Positions 7,904 to 16,924 of a DNA stretch of 64,000 bases are shown here, piece after piece (positions within the stretch are counted from its first letter, which is position 1; each line of letters begins with the position of its first letter). The stretch is taken from contig JAUYRZ010000063.1 of assembly GCA_030695565.1 (NCBI GenBank), forward strand, positions 62,001 to 126,000, in the 5' to 3' direction. This DNA comes from Archangium sp. (GTDB lineage Bacteria > Myxococcota > Myxococcia > Myxococcales > Myxococcaceae). Made by a program: the position numbers and the translations under genes. The notes under the pieces are model-generated. The model ran no database searches and had not been told where the DNA came from. It saw nothing but the letters and a program-made list of their open reading frames with translations.

Positions 7904-9199
7904 TCAGAACCGTTCGATCTGGAAGTCGTCGTCGGGCTTGGCGCCAGCGGGTTTGGCCGCGGCCGGGGCTGCTGCGGGTGCAGCGGGTTGCGGGGGCCTC
8001 TGCTGCTGCTGCGGCGGCGCGTTCGGCTTGGGCGCGTTGGTCATCTGCGCCACGTAGGCCGCGCTGCCGGGCACGGGCTTCTCTTCGCCCGGCTTGCCGT
8101 CGAAGTCGTCCCACTTCGCGTCTGACGTCGAGCTGACACCCTGGAAGCGCAGCGCGAAGTCGTCGGGGTTCGTCGCCTGCCGCAGCGCCTCGTTGTAGGT
8201 GATGACGTTCGAGCGCACCAACTGCATCAGCGACTGATCGAAGGTCTGCATGCCGTAGCTGATCTGGCCCTGCGCGATCGCGTCGGGGATCTCCTTGGTG
8301 CGATCCTTGTCCTCGATCATCTCCTTGATGCGCGAGGTGGCCTTCATGATCTCCACCGAGGCCACCCGGCCCTTGCCGTCGGCGCGAGGCACCAGGCGCT
8401 GCGAGACCACGCCCTTGAGCACCGAGCCCAGCTGAATTCGGATCTGCTTCTGCTGGTGCGGGGGGAAGGCCGAGATGATGCGGTTGATGGTCTCCGAGGC
8501 GTCGAGGGTGTGCAGCGTCGACATCACGAGGTGGCCCGTCTCGGCGGCGTGCAGCGCCGTCTCGATGGTCTCGATGTCGCGCATTTCGCCGACCAGGATG
8601 ACGTCAGGGTCTTGCCGCAGCGCGCTCTTGAGCGCCTGGCTGAAGGACATCGTGTCGACGCCGACTTCGCGCTGGTTGATGATCGACCGCTTGTCGCGGA
8701 TGAGGAACTCGATCGGGTCTTCGATGGTGATGATGTGGTTCGTCTCGGTCGCGTTGATGTGATCGATCATCGCGGCCAGCGTGGTCGACTTGCCCGAGCC
8801 CGTCGTACCGGTCACCAGAATGAGACCACGCTCCTCCAGCGCCATCTTCTCCAACGCCGGCGGGAGCATCAGCTCCTTGATCGTCATGATCTTGAAGGGG
8901 ATCACCCGGAGCACGGCGCCGATGGTGCCGCGCTGCTGGAAGACGTTCACGCGGAAGCGGCCCAGGCCAGGCACCCCGTAGGCCAAGTCGACTTCGTTGC
9001 TCTGCTTGAACTTCTCTTTCTGAAACTCATTCATGATCCCGAAGGCCATGCGCGCGACCTCCTCCGGGGGGAGCCGCTTGCCGTCTTTCAGGGGCACCAG
9101 CTGGCCGTCGACCCGGAACATCGGGGGCAGGCCGGCCTTCAAGTGAATGTCTGAGGCGCCGCCACGCAGCGCGATGGTCAGGATCTCGTTGAGTTCCAT
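7904..9199 (-). CDS. pilT: PilT, type IV pilus retraction ATPase
   Basis: 431 residues. PilT hexamers at the inner membrane drive pilus depolymerisation and so twitching (S-) motility. Signatures are in order: N-terminal domain with GGASDIHLKAG, Walker A GTTGSGKS at 131-138, Asp box TIEDPIEF near 158, Walker B with DVILVGEMRD near 199-208, and His box GHLVMSTLHT near 222-231. The family core ends near 368. The extra ~60 residues are rich in Pro, Gln and Ala and end in DDFQIERF, longer than typical PilT. Downstream lies a palindromic repeat and upstream the ribosomal genes. Confidence 0.95.
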   Translation of the reverse strand: MELNEILTIALRGGASDIHLKAGLPPMFRVDGQLVPLKDGKRLPPEEVARMAFGIMNEFQKEKFKQSNEVDLAYGVPGLGRFRVNVFQQRGTIGAVLRVIPFKIMTIKELMLPPALEKMALEERGLILVTGTTGSGKSTTLAAMIDHINATETNHIITIEDPIEFLIRDKRSIINQREVGVDTMSFSQALKSALRQDPDVILVGEMRDIETIETALHAAETGHLVMSTLHTLDASETINRIISAFPPHQQKQIRIQLGSVLKGVVSQRLVPRADGKGRVASVEIMKATSRIKEMIEDKDRTKEIPDAIAQGQISYGMQTFDQSLMQLVRSNVITYNEALRQATNPDDFALRFQGVSSTSDAKWDDFDGKPGEEKPVPGSAAYVAQMTNAPKPNAPPQQQQRPPQPAAPAAAPAAAKPAGAKPDDDFQIERF

Positions 9200-9277
9200 A
9201 CACCGCGAACGGTACGCGCCTTCTCACGCCACGAACAGCGCGGAAAACCAACCAACGGGTAGGACGCGGAAACACAT

Positions 9278-9310
9278 CGAGCCGCCACTCCGTTTCGGGA
9301 GGGCGGCTCG
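9278..9310 (-). terminator. Hairpin downstream of rpsI
   Basis: CGAGCCGCC (9278-9286) pairs exactly with GGCGGCTCG (9302-9310), and CTCC/GGAG extends the stem inwards past one bulged A. On the minus strand it follows the rpsI stop by about 20 bases and is followed by TGTGTTT, a weak U-tract. It probably terminates the rplM-rpsI transcript. Confidence 0.6.
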
Positions 9311-9331
9311 GGTGACCAGAACAAAACGCGA

Positions 9332-9733
9332 TTAGCGCTTGCTGAACTGGAAGCGGCGGCGGGCGCCAGGCTGGCCCGACTTCTTACGCTCGACGGAGCG
9401 GGAGTCGCGGGTCAGGAAGCCGGCCTTCTTGAGCGGCGGGCGGTACTCGGGGTTGAGCCGAGCGAGCGCGCGCGACAGGCCGTGACGGATCGCGCCGGCC
9501 TGGCCCGAGAGCCCGCCACCACGAACGTTCACGGTCATGTCGATCTTGCTCACCTGCTCCAGCACCTGAAGGGGCTGGTTGATGATCATGATCGACGTCT
9601 CACGGCCGAAGTACTCGTCGAGAGGACGACCGTTGACGAGCATCGCGCCCGTACCGGTCTTGATCCAGACGCGGGCGGTCGCTTCCTTGCGGCGGCCCGT
9701 TGCGTAGAAACCATCAGTGCCAGACTTGGCCAT
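9332..9733 (-). CDS. rpsI: 30S ribosomal protein S9
   Basis: 133 residues, standard family length. Hallmarks are [13 protein letters not shown] at residues 10-22, the [10 protein letters not shown] segment, [14 protein letters not shown] near 72-85, and the basic end finishing in SKR, whose last residues reach the ribosomal P-site tRNA. It follows rplM by 24 bases, the universal L13-S9 operon order. Confidence 0.98.
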   Translation of the reverse strand: MAKSGTDGFYATGRRKEATARVWIKTGTGAMLVNGRPLDEYFGRETSIMIINQPLQVLEQVSKIDMTVNVRGGGLSGQAGAIRHGLSRALARLNPEYRPPLKKAGFLTRDSRSVERKKSGQPGARRRFQFSKR

Positions 9734-9757
9734 TTTCGTGTCCGTTCTTCGAAAAGA

Positions 9758-10207
9758 TTAAGCGTTGACCTGCATGGCAGCCGGCTTCTGAGCCGTGTGC
9801 GGGTGCTTGTCGCCGGCGTAGACGCGCAACTTGGTCATCATCTGGCGGCCCAGCGCGTTACGCGGAAGCATGCGGCGCACGGCGTTGACGATGATGTCTT
9901 CCGGGTGGCGACGCTGAAGGGTCTCGTAGTTCGAGCTCTTCAGGGTGCCGGGCATGCCGGGCACGCCCATGCGGTAGTACATCTTCTGGTTGGCCTTGTT
10001 GCCCGTGACCTTCACCTTGTCGGCGTTGATCACCACGACGTGATCGCCAGTGTCGATCGACGGGGTGTACATCGGCTTGTGCTTGCCCTTCAGGAGGGAA
10101 GCAATCTGGCTACAGGCGCGACCGAGCACTTTGTCGGACACATCGATGATGTGCCACTCGTGCTTGATGTCTTTCGCCTTCGCGCTGTACGTACGCTGGT
10201 GCGGCAT
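9758..10207 (-). CDS. rplM: 50S ribosomal protein L13
   Basis: 149 residues from ATG 10207, chosen over an upstream in-frame start because a GAGG ribosome site precedes it and L13 begins near this point. Family signatures include WHIIDVSDKVLGR, GDHVVVINADKVKVTGNK, and the VRRMLPRNALGRQMMTKLRVYAG segment. L13 is an early assembly protein of the large subunit. The gene starts 34 bases after the stop of the Rep-like helicase, on the same strand, so some read-through transcription is likely. Confidence 0.97.
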   Translation of the reverse strand: MPHQRTYSAKAKDIKHEWHIIDVSDKVLGRACSQIASLLKGKHKPMYTPSIDTGDHVVVINADKVKVTGNKANQKMYYRMGVPGMPGTLKSSNYETLQRRHPEDIIVNAVRRMLPRNALGRQMMTKLRVYAGDKHPHTAQKPAAMQVNA

Positions 10208-10241
10208 GGGTTTGGAACCTCGATCAGAAAGGGCGGCCCTG

Positions 10242-12314
10242 CTACCTGTCGTTCCGCTGAGTGTCAAGGCCTGATCCACTCGGCGCGACTGGTTCTTTCT
10301 CAGTCTTGAGCTTGTCGCGCAAGCTGCTGAAGAAGCTTTTCTCCTTCACGGTGACCGGCCCCACGGGGATCGCCGCCAGCTCCACAACGTCACAGAGTTG
10401 TTCAGGAATGTCGGCCAGGAACCGGCTCGGCGTGCGGGGGAGTTCTTTGCCCCGTTTCACCCGGGTGGCGGCCCTCGTCATGACCAGCCGATCGCGCGCG
10501 CGCGTCATGCCCACATAACAGAGTCGGCGCTCCTCTTCGGGGTTGGGCGCCTCGCCCTGCATGCCGCTGTGGGGCAGCAGGTCTTCTTCCACGCCCACCA
10601 TGAAGACCAGCTTCCATTCGAGCCCTTTCGAGCCGTGGTAGGTCATCAGGGTCACCCGCCCGGCGTGGTGGTGCGGCTCGTCTTCTTCCGACTTGGTGTC
10701 GAGGGAGAGCCGGTTCAAATACGTGAGCAGGCTCGCTTTGGGGCCTTCGCGTTTTTCGTAGTTCTCCAGCGACTGGATCACGTGGGCGATCGCCTTGGCC
10801 TTGCGATCACCCGACGCGAGCGTGGGGGCTGAAGCGCGCGCGCTGCCCACGAAGTCGACCTCGGCGATCAGCTCGCGGGTGAGGTGGCTGAGGTTGCCCT
10901 TGTTGAAGGCCTTCCGGTAGCGATCGATCAAGCCGACGAATTCGCCCACCTTCTCCGCGGCGCCGGTGGGCAGCGTGTCGATCTCGCTCGCCCGCTGCAT
11001 GGCCTGCCACAGGTGCACTTCTTCCTTGAGGGCCCAGGCGGTGAGCCGCTCCATGGTGACGTCGCCGATGCCACGCGCGGGCGTGTTGACGATGCGCAGC
11101 AGGGAGATCTCGTCTTTCGGGTTCGCGATCGCCCGGAAGTACGCGATCACGTCTTTGACCTCACGCAGGTCGAAGAACTCGGTGCCCCCCAGCACTTCGT
11201 AACGAACCTCGCGTTCCCGCAGGAACTCCTCGAGGAAACGCGACTGGCCGTTGACCCGGTAGAGAATGGCCACCTCGTCTGACGAGATGCCCTCGACGAT
11301 CGCCCGCTTCACCTCGGAGGCCACCCAGCGCGCTTCGTCTTCTTCCGTGGGCGCGCAGCACAGGGTGATGCGGGGGCCCATCTTCACGTCGCTCCACATG
11401 CGCTTGGCGCGGCGATCGGGGTTCTTCTCGATCACCGCGTTGGCCGCGTCGAGGATCACCTGGTTGCTGCGGTAGTTCTGCTGCAGGCGCACTTCTTTGC
11501 CGCCGGGGAAGAGCCGCTCGAAGTCGAGGATGTTGCGCACCTCGGCGCCGCGCCAGGAATAGATGCACTGGTCGTCGTCGCCCACCACGCACACGTTCAG
11601 GTGCGAGTCACCCAGGTGGCGCAGCAGATCGAGCTGCGCCTTGTTCGTGTCCTGGTACTCGTCGACCATGATGTAGCGAAAACGTTTGGCGTAGTGCTCC
11701 TTCACCTCGGGGTGTTTCTCGAAGATGCGCGAGGGGAAGACGATGAGATCGTCGAAGTCGACCGCGCCCTGGGCCTTGAGCGCGAGCTGGTAGAGGGGAA
11801 AGACCAGGTGCGCGACCAGCTCGATGTCGTCGTTCTCTTCGCCGTTGGGTTGTTTGTACGGCGGCTCGGTACCGGAGCTCTTCGCGCGGGAGATCAAGGT
11901 GAGCACCTTGCGCGAGTCGAAGACCTTGTCGTCGATCTGCCGCTCCTTCATGGCGCGGCGCACCAGGGCGATCTGATCACCCGTGTCGACGATGGCGAAC
12001 TTCTTGGGCCAGCCGAGCTTGCTCAGGTGTTCCTTGAGCACCTCCGCGCCGAACGCGTGAAAGGTCGAGAGCGTCACGCCGAGCGCGCGCTGCCCGGCCA
12101 TCTGCACCACGCGCTCCTTCATCTCGGAGGCGGCCTTGTTGGTGAAGGTCACCGCCAGGATGGCGCGGGCGGGGACCTTCTTGTCGAGGAGGTGGCAGAT
12201 GCGGTGCGTGATGACGCGCGTCTTGCCGGAGCCGGCGCCTGCGAGCACGAGCAGCGGCCCTTCGGTGGTGAGCACCGCTTCGCGCTGCGGGGGGTTGAGA
12301 TGCGACAGATCCAC
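10242..12314 (-). CDS. rep: UvrD/Rep-family ATP-dependent 3'-5' DNA helicase, Rep-like
   Basis: 690 residues, superfamily 1A. Motif I is GAGSGKT (26-32), Ia is AVTFTNKAASEMKERV, II is VDEYQDTN, III is VVGDDDQCIYSWRGA, IV is LQQNYRS, V is LMTYHGSKGLEWK and VI is RRLCYVGMTRARDRL. The Ib segment STFHAFGAEVLKEHL and the 2B-domain sequence (RIVNTPARGIG) look closer to Rep than to UvrD or PcrA. Length is also near Rep. Rep removes protein roadblocks ahead of replication forks. UvrD/PcrA remains possible from sequence alone. It sits directly upstream of rplM-rpsI. Confidence 0.9.
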   Translation of the reverse strand: MDLSHLNPPQREAVLTTEGPLLVLAGAGSGKTRVITHRICHLLDKKVPARAILAVTFTNKAASEMKERVVQMAGQRALGVTLSTFHAFGAEVLKEHLSKLGWPKKFAIVDTGDQIALVRRAMKERQIDDKVFDSRKVLTLISRAKSSGTEPPYKQPNGEENDDIELVAHLVFPLYQLALKAQGAVDFDDLIVFPSRIFEKHPEVKEHYAKRFRYIMVDEYQDTNKAQLDLLRHLGDSHLNVCVVGDDDQCIYSWRGAEVRNILDFERLFPGGKEVRLQQNYRSNQVILDAANAVIEKNPDRRAKRMWSDVKMGPRITLCCAPTEEDEARWVASEVKRAIVEGISSDEVAILYRVNGQSRFLEEFLREREVRYEVLGGTEFFDLREVKDVIAYFRAIANPKDEISLLRIVNTPARGIGDVTMERLTAWALKEEVHLWQAMQRASEIDTLPTGAAEKVGEFVGLIDRYRKAFNKGNLSHLTRELIAEVDFVGSARASAPTLASGDRKAKAIAHVIQSLENYEKREGPKASLLTYLNRLSLDTKSEEDEPHHHAGRVTLMTYHGSKGLEWKLVFMVGVEEDLLPHSGMQGEAPNPEEERRLCYVGMTRARDRLVMTRAATRVKRGKELPRTPSRFLADIPEQLCDVVELAAIPVGPVTVKEKSFFSSLRDKLKTEKEPVAPSGSGLDTQRNDR

Positions 12315-12358
12315 GGCGAGTGGCTCTTACACCGTTCCGACCAGCCGCAGTCGAGGGG

Positions 12359-12985
12359 TCAGGCCGTCTCGTAATCGATGCCAGCACCCCGAATCGGAGT
12401 GCCCTCTTCCGACTGCAGCGCCACCGGCTTGGGCGCGTTCGGCTGATAGCTCGAGGCCAACATCTCTTCGGGTGCTGCAGCGCCGGAGATCACGCGCGGC
12501 ACGGCGTGGGCGATCTGGGGAATGCGCCCGCGAATGAGCTGCTCGTAGTGCTTGGCGTGAGGCCGGTTGCGGCCGCCGTTGCCGCCGTGCCAGGCGCGCA
12601 CGGCCTCCCACTCGCGGCCACCGAACTTCTCGGTGAGTTTGTCGAGCTTCATGGCGAGGAACTCGATCTGCTTCTCCGGCGCGATGGTGTTCGCGCGATG
12701 GCCCCGCCCCACCCGCGTACCGCTCCACTTCTCGAACTCGGGCAACAGGCCGTTGTCGTCGAGCCCGATCAAGCCATGACCGGTGCCGTCGTCGTGAACG
12801 CCGTGGTTGATGAAGCTCGACTCCTGAGCGACCACCGCGGCGACGATCTGCGGGTTCACGCCGTACTTCCCCGCGTACTTCGCGATCCACGGGGCGAGCG
12901 TGCGCACATCGATCTCCGCGTTGCGAGCGCGGGGCAGGCTGGGCAACGGGCGAGTTCCACCGATTCCGTTCGTCACGGCACCCAT
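12359..12985 (-). CDS. Lysozyme-like (SLT-type) muramidase-fold protein
   Basis: 208 residues from ATG 12985. Residues 30-140 resemble the soluble lytic transglycosylase fold: YGVNPQIVAAVVAQESSF (candidate catalytic Glu 55), then GTGHGLIGLDDNG, and a C-terminal lobe with REWEAVRAWHGGNGG and KHYEQLI. Such enzymes cleave the glycan strands of peptidoglycan. There is no clear signal peptide, which is odd for a wall enzyme: either export uses another route or the protein is taken up in a larger complex. The remaining C-terminus is low-complexity. It is divergent from the Cys-rich protein gene. Confidence 0.7.
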   Translation of the reverse strand: MGAVTNGIGGTRPLPSLPRARNAEIDVRTLAPWIAKYAGKYGVNPQIVAAVVAQESSFINHGVHDDGTGHGLIGLDDNGLLPEFEKWSGTRVGRGHRANTIAPEKQIEFLAMKLDKLTEKFGGREWEAVRAWHGGNGGRNRPHAKHYEQLIRGRIPQIAHAVPRVISGAAAPEEMLASSYQPNAPKPVALQSEEGTPIRGAGIDYETA

Positions 12986-13065
12986 TGTCGCGAGCAGTGA
13001 GGGCAGTTCGCAAGGGTCATGAAAGATTCCTCGCACGAACGCAGGCCTTGCGGCTTACTCCCGGC

Positions 13066-13542
13066 GTGGCTCGCGAAACGCGGAAGCAGACCGACCCGAA
13101 GGAAGCCCGGGAACTCGTTTCGTCGCTGGATAAGCGACGCTTCCTCGAGGAGCTGGGCCGTCTCACCAACAGCTTCGCGGCCGATCCGGGAAACCCCGGC
13201 AGCTACGCCTGCACCGACTGTGTTCGCTGCGCGAACTGCATGTTCAGCGTCGAGTGCGAAGGCTGTTACGGGTGCACGCACTGCATTCGCTGCGAGCTGT
13301 GCAACAACTGCACGCACTGCGTCGACTCACGCTCGCTCAACGCGTGCGCGTACTCGGTCGAGAGTGAGAACTGCGCCAACAGCGCGTACGTGTACTACTC
13401 GCGCAATTTGTCGGACTGCACCTACTGCTTCGGGTGTGTGGGCCTGACCAAGAAGGACTTTCACATCTTGAATCAGGGCTTCAACCGCACCGAGTACTTC
13501 GAGCTCGTGGCCAAGCTGAAGCGTGAGTTGGGGGTCAAATAG
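13066..13542 (+). CDS. Cys-rich repeat protein of unknown function
   Basis: 158 residues from GTG 13066; earlier in-frame starts would overlap the divergent gene. Residues about 48-130 hold 17 cysteines, mostly spaced C-x2-C, in phrases such as CTDCVRCANC and CELCNNCTHC. They then give way to Ser/Asn-rich turns (SLNACAYSVESENCANS). The end, CFGCVGLTKKDFHILN followed by FNRTEYFELVAKL, recalls a C-terminal signature I have seen in uncharacterised Cys-rich bacterial proteins. The periodicity suggests a solenoid that could bind metal or iron-sulfur. No signal peptide, so presumably cytoplasmic. Family and function are unknown. Confidence 0.75.
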   Translation: MARETRKQTDPKEARELVSSLDKRRFLEELGRLTNSFAADPGNPGSYACTDCVRCANCMFSVECEGCYGCTHCIRCELCNNCTHCVDSRSLNACAYSVESENCANSAYVYYSRNLSDCTYCFGCVGLTKKDFHILNQGFNRTEYFELVAKLKRELGVK

Positions 13543-13547
13543 GGAGG

Positions 13548-13590
13548 CCCTCACCCTGACCCTCTCCCAGAGGGCCCAGAGGGAGAGGGG
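13548..13590. repeat. Palindromic intergenic repeat, full-length copy
   Basis: CCCTCACCCTGACCCTCTCCC, a 12-base loop, then GGGAGAGGGG. The stem CCTCTCCC (13561-13568) pairs with GGGAGAGG (13581-13588). It lies between the convergent ends at 13542 and 13594. Confidence 0.8.
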
Positions 13591-13593
13591 AGC

Positions 13594-14847
13594 TCACTCC
13601 AGACCGCGCGCCGCCAACTCCGAGTCGTCTTCACCCCGCAGGTGACCGACCTCGTGCAGCAACGTCACGCTGATCTGCTCCACCAGCTCATCCCGGGTCT
13701 TCACCGCCCGCGCGAGGTTCTTCCGGTACAGCGCGATCGATCGGCACGGTGAACCCGGCTTCGCACCCGGCTCCAGCTCGCACGGCTCACTCAGCGGCGT
13801 GCCGCGAAAGAGCCCCAGGATGTTCGGAGAGAGCGGCGGATCACCCGAGGTGAGATCGAGCACGGCCGGCAAATCCTCCATCGCCACCGGCACGCCCTTC
13901 AGATCCTTCCGCATGTCATCCGGCAGTGAAGAGATGGCCTTGTCGAGCTCCGCCTGGAACTCCTCCTTCGAGAGCAGCACCGGTGCGGGGAACGCCTCCA
14001 GGTCGAGCGCGCGCGCCTTACCGAAGTGAACGTCGGCCTCCTTCTCCTTGCCCTCCCGCTCGAGCAGCAACGCCAGGTGGTGGTGCGCCCAGGCCGCCCG
14101 TTCGGGGTCGACCAGCAGGCGATTGAACGCCGTCTTGGCATCGGAGAACCGGCACAGCTCGAACAACGCCACCGCCCGCTCGTACAACGCCTCGGCGTCG
14201 TCCTTCTCGCGCTGCAGCACCCAGTCGGCCCGATCGAGCGCGTCTTGCGGCTGCCCGGTGTCGTTGAAGCCCATCGCCGACAAGCGCGCGAACGACAACG
14301 CGAACGGCTCGTCACGCTGCGAGGTGGCCAGCTCGAAGCCCCGTTCGGCATACGTGCTGCCCAGCTCGTCGAGCTCGCGGCTCGAGGGCATCAGCACGAT
14401 GTAGAAGTGCGCGGCCCCCGCGAGCGCATCGAGCGAGTCGGGATCGATCGCCAGGGCCCGCGCGTACGCGAGCACCGCCTCGTCATTCCGCAGCAGCTGC
14501 GCCAGCGCGTTGGCCCGCTCGGTGTGCGCCAACACGTCGCCCGGAGCGAGCGCCGCGGCCTGGGCCGCACACGACAACGCTTTCTCGTACGCGCGCGCGT
14601 CGAAGGCCTCACGGGCTGCGTCGAGGGGCAGCTGCCCCCTGCCGTCACACAGCGCCAGCGGGTGCACATGCGGGGTGGCCGCGGTGGGCTCCTGCCGCAC
14701 GATGTTCTTGGGCAGCGGGTGGCTGGCGGTCACCTCGGGCTGCGGCGCGCACACACATTCCCCTGCGTCGGCGGCGGGCGCGAGCGCAGGGCTGCGGCAG
14801 GTGCAGCCCTGAACCAAAAGGGTGAGGAGAAGAAAGAGAGACCGCAT
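13594..14847 (-). CDS. TPR lipoprotein with C-terminal minimal zincin metalloprotease motif
   Basis: 417 residues. The signal ends LVQGC with lipidated Cys near 15, followed by a Cys- and Ala-Asp-Ala-Gly-rich linker. Residues about 75-285 are TPR repeats (EKALSCAAQAAALAPGDVLAHTERA and others). Residues about 290-417 end in LLHEVGHLRGEDDSEL, an HExxH motif (398-402) with an acidic tail matching the minimal metallopeptidase family (Zincin_1, COG3824), which normally reads HExxHxFG-x-x-DDEL. A lipid-anchored TPR-zincin fusion is unusual because the family is usually a short stand-alone protein. Whether it is proteolytically active is not established for the family. Confidence 0.8.
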   Translation of the reverse strand: MRSLFLLLTLLVQGCTCRSPALAPAADAGECVCAPQPEVTASHPLPKNIVRQEPTAATPHVHPLALCDGRGQLPLDAAREAFDARAYEKALSCAAQAAALAPGDVLAHTERANALAQLLRNDEAVLAYARALAIDPDSLDALAGAAHFYIVLMPSSRELDELGSTYAERGFELATSQRDEPFALSFARLSAMGFNDTGQPQDALDRADWVLQREKDDAEALYERAVALFELCRFSDAKTAFNRLLVDPERAAWAHHHLALLLEREGKEKEADVHFGKARALDLEAFPAPVLLSKEEFQAELDKAISSLPDDMRKDLKGVPVAMEDLPAVLDLTSGDPPLSPNILGLFRGTPLSEPCELEPGAKPGSPCRSIALYRKNLARAVKTRDELVEQISVTLLHEVGHLRGEDDSELAARGLE

Positions 14848-14870
14848 CGCTGTGACAGGAACCTACCTGC

Positions 14871-16154
<1,284 letters not shown>

Positions 16155-16169
16155 TTACGTCCTCCTCAC

Positions 16170-16232
16170 GGGGTGTTGCCCCAACTGTAACGCTGGGGTT
16201 GGGGTGAATTGCAACCTAGCAACCCCCAACCC
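16170..16232 (-). promoter_or_regulatory. clpX leader with alternative hairpins
   Basis: On the minus strand three segments lie in order before the clpX ribosome site: A GGGTTGGGG, B CCCCAACCC and C GTTGGGG. A pairs with B over 9 bases, and B can instead pair with C over 7. C also has GGGG-CAACA-CCCC potential. Such competing pairings are typical of attenuators, but A:B could simply be the terminator of the upstream gene ending at 16260. No U-run follows either hairpin. Confidence 0.4.
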
Positions 16233-16259
16233 ACTTCTCACGAAAGAGTCCCTGCCTCT

Positions 16260-16889
16260 TCAGGCGTCGGCTTCCGCCCTGGCCGAGACCAGCTCTTCCA
16301 AATCGCTTGCCAACGCATCGGCCCGCTCCCGAATCGCCGCGGGCACCTTGCGGTTCGAGTGGAGCTCCGCCGCCAGGCGCTTCGACGACGCCCAGAGCTT
16401 CTTGAGTTCGCCGGTGGAGTCGACCTTGACCTCAGGCGCCGGGAACTTCTCAACCAGCTCTTTCTTCAGCTCGCTGGTGGGCTTTTCCTGGTTCCAGATC
16501 GAGTCGCGAATCGACTTGTACTCGGCGGCGTTCAGCTGGCCGCGCTCTTCGGCCTGGGCCAGCACCTCGACCACCTCGAAGGCGGGCGCAGCTTCCGCCA
16601 ACTCGGGCGTGCGCATGACCTGCGGCTCGTGCTTCTCCAGAAACCCAAAGTTGCGGGTGAGCTTGTCGGCCGTCTGCTTCTTGATGCGCAGCTCCGACAG
16701 GCAATAGGCGTCGAAGGTGGGGTAGCCCCACTCGGTGAAGGTGCCGTCGTTGCGAATCTTCGCCAGCAGCTTGCCCAGCTCGACCCATGACGACTTGAAG
16801 CGCTTGGCCGCGAGCAGCACCGTCTGACGGAGGCTGCCCGGCTCGACCTCAGACATGTTGCGGCTGATCACTTCTTCCACGGATGCCAT
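16260..16889 (-). CDS. Conserved hypothetical helical protein
   Basis: 209 residues with a good start (GAGAAG upstream of ATG 16889). No signal or membrane segment. Residues 20-95 (KRFKSSWVELGKLLAKIRND, then EWGYPTFDAYCLSELRIKKQ) are helical, and the W-x-E-x-G-x-L pattern with a following G-Y-x-T-F-x-x-Y resembles small DNA-binding or ParB-associated proteins that decide on 'growth in this medium' type inputs, but I cannot assign a family. The C-terminal half is coiled-coil-like with many Lys, Glu and Ala. It is followed by clpX on the same strand. Confidence 0.7.
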   Translation of the reverse strand: MASVEEVISRNMSEVEPGSLRQTVLLAAKRFKSSWVELGKLLAKIRNDGTFTEWGYPTFDAYCLSELRIKKQTADKLTRNFGFLEKHEPQVMRTPELAEAAPAFEVVEVLAQAEERGQLNAAEYKSIRDSIWNQEKPTSELKKELVEKFPAPEVKVDSTGELKKLWASSKRLAAELHSNRKVPAAIRERADALASDLEELVSARAEADA

Positions 16890-16924
16890 GCGGCGTCGCT
16901 TCTCTCAGCGCAGCAGCTGATGGG

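Noticed and set aside
8456-9154. 232-residue plus-strand frame inside pilT
   Set aside because: Antisense to a gene with a full set of PilT motifs; composition typical of a shadow frame.
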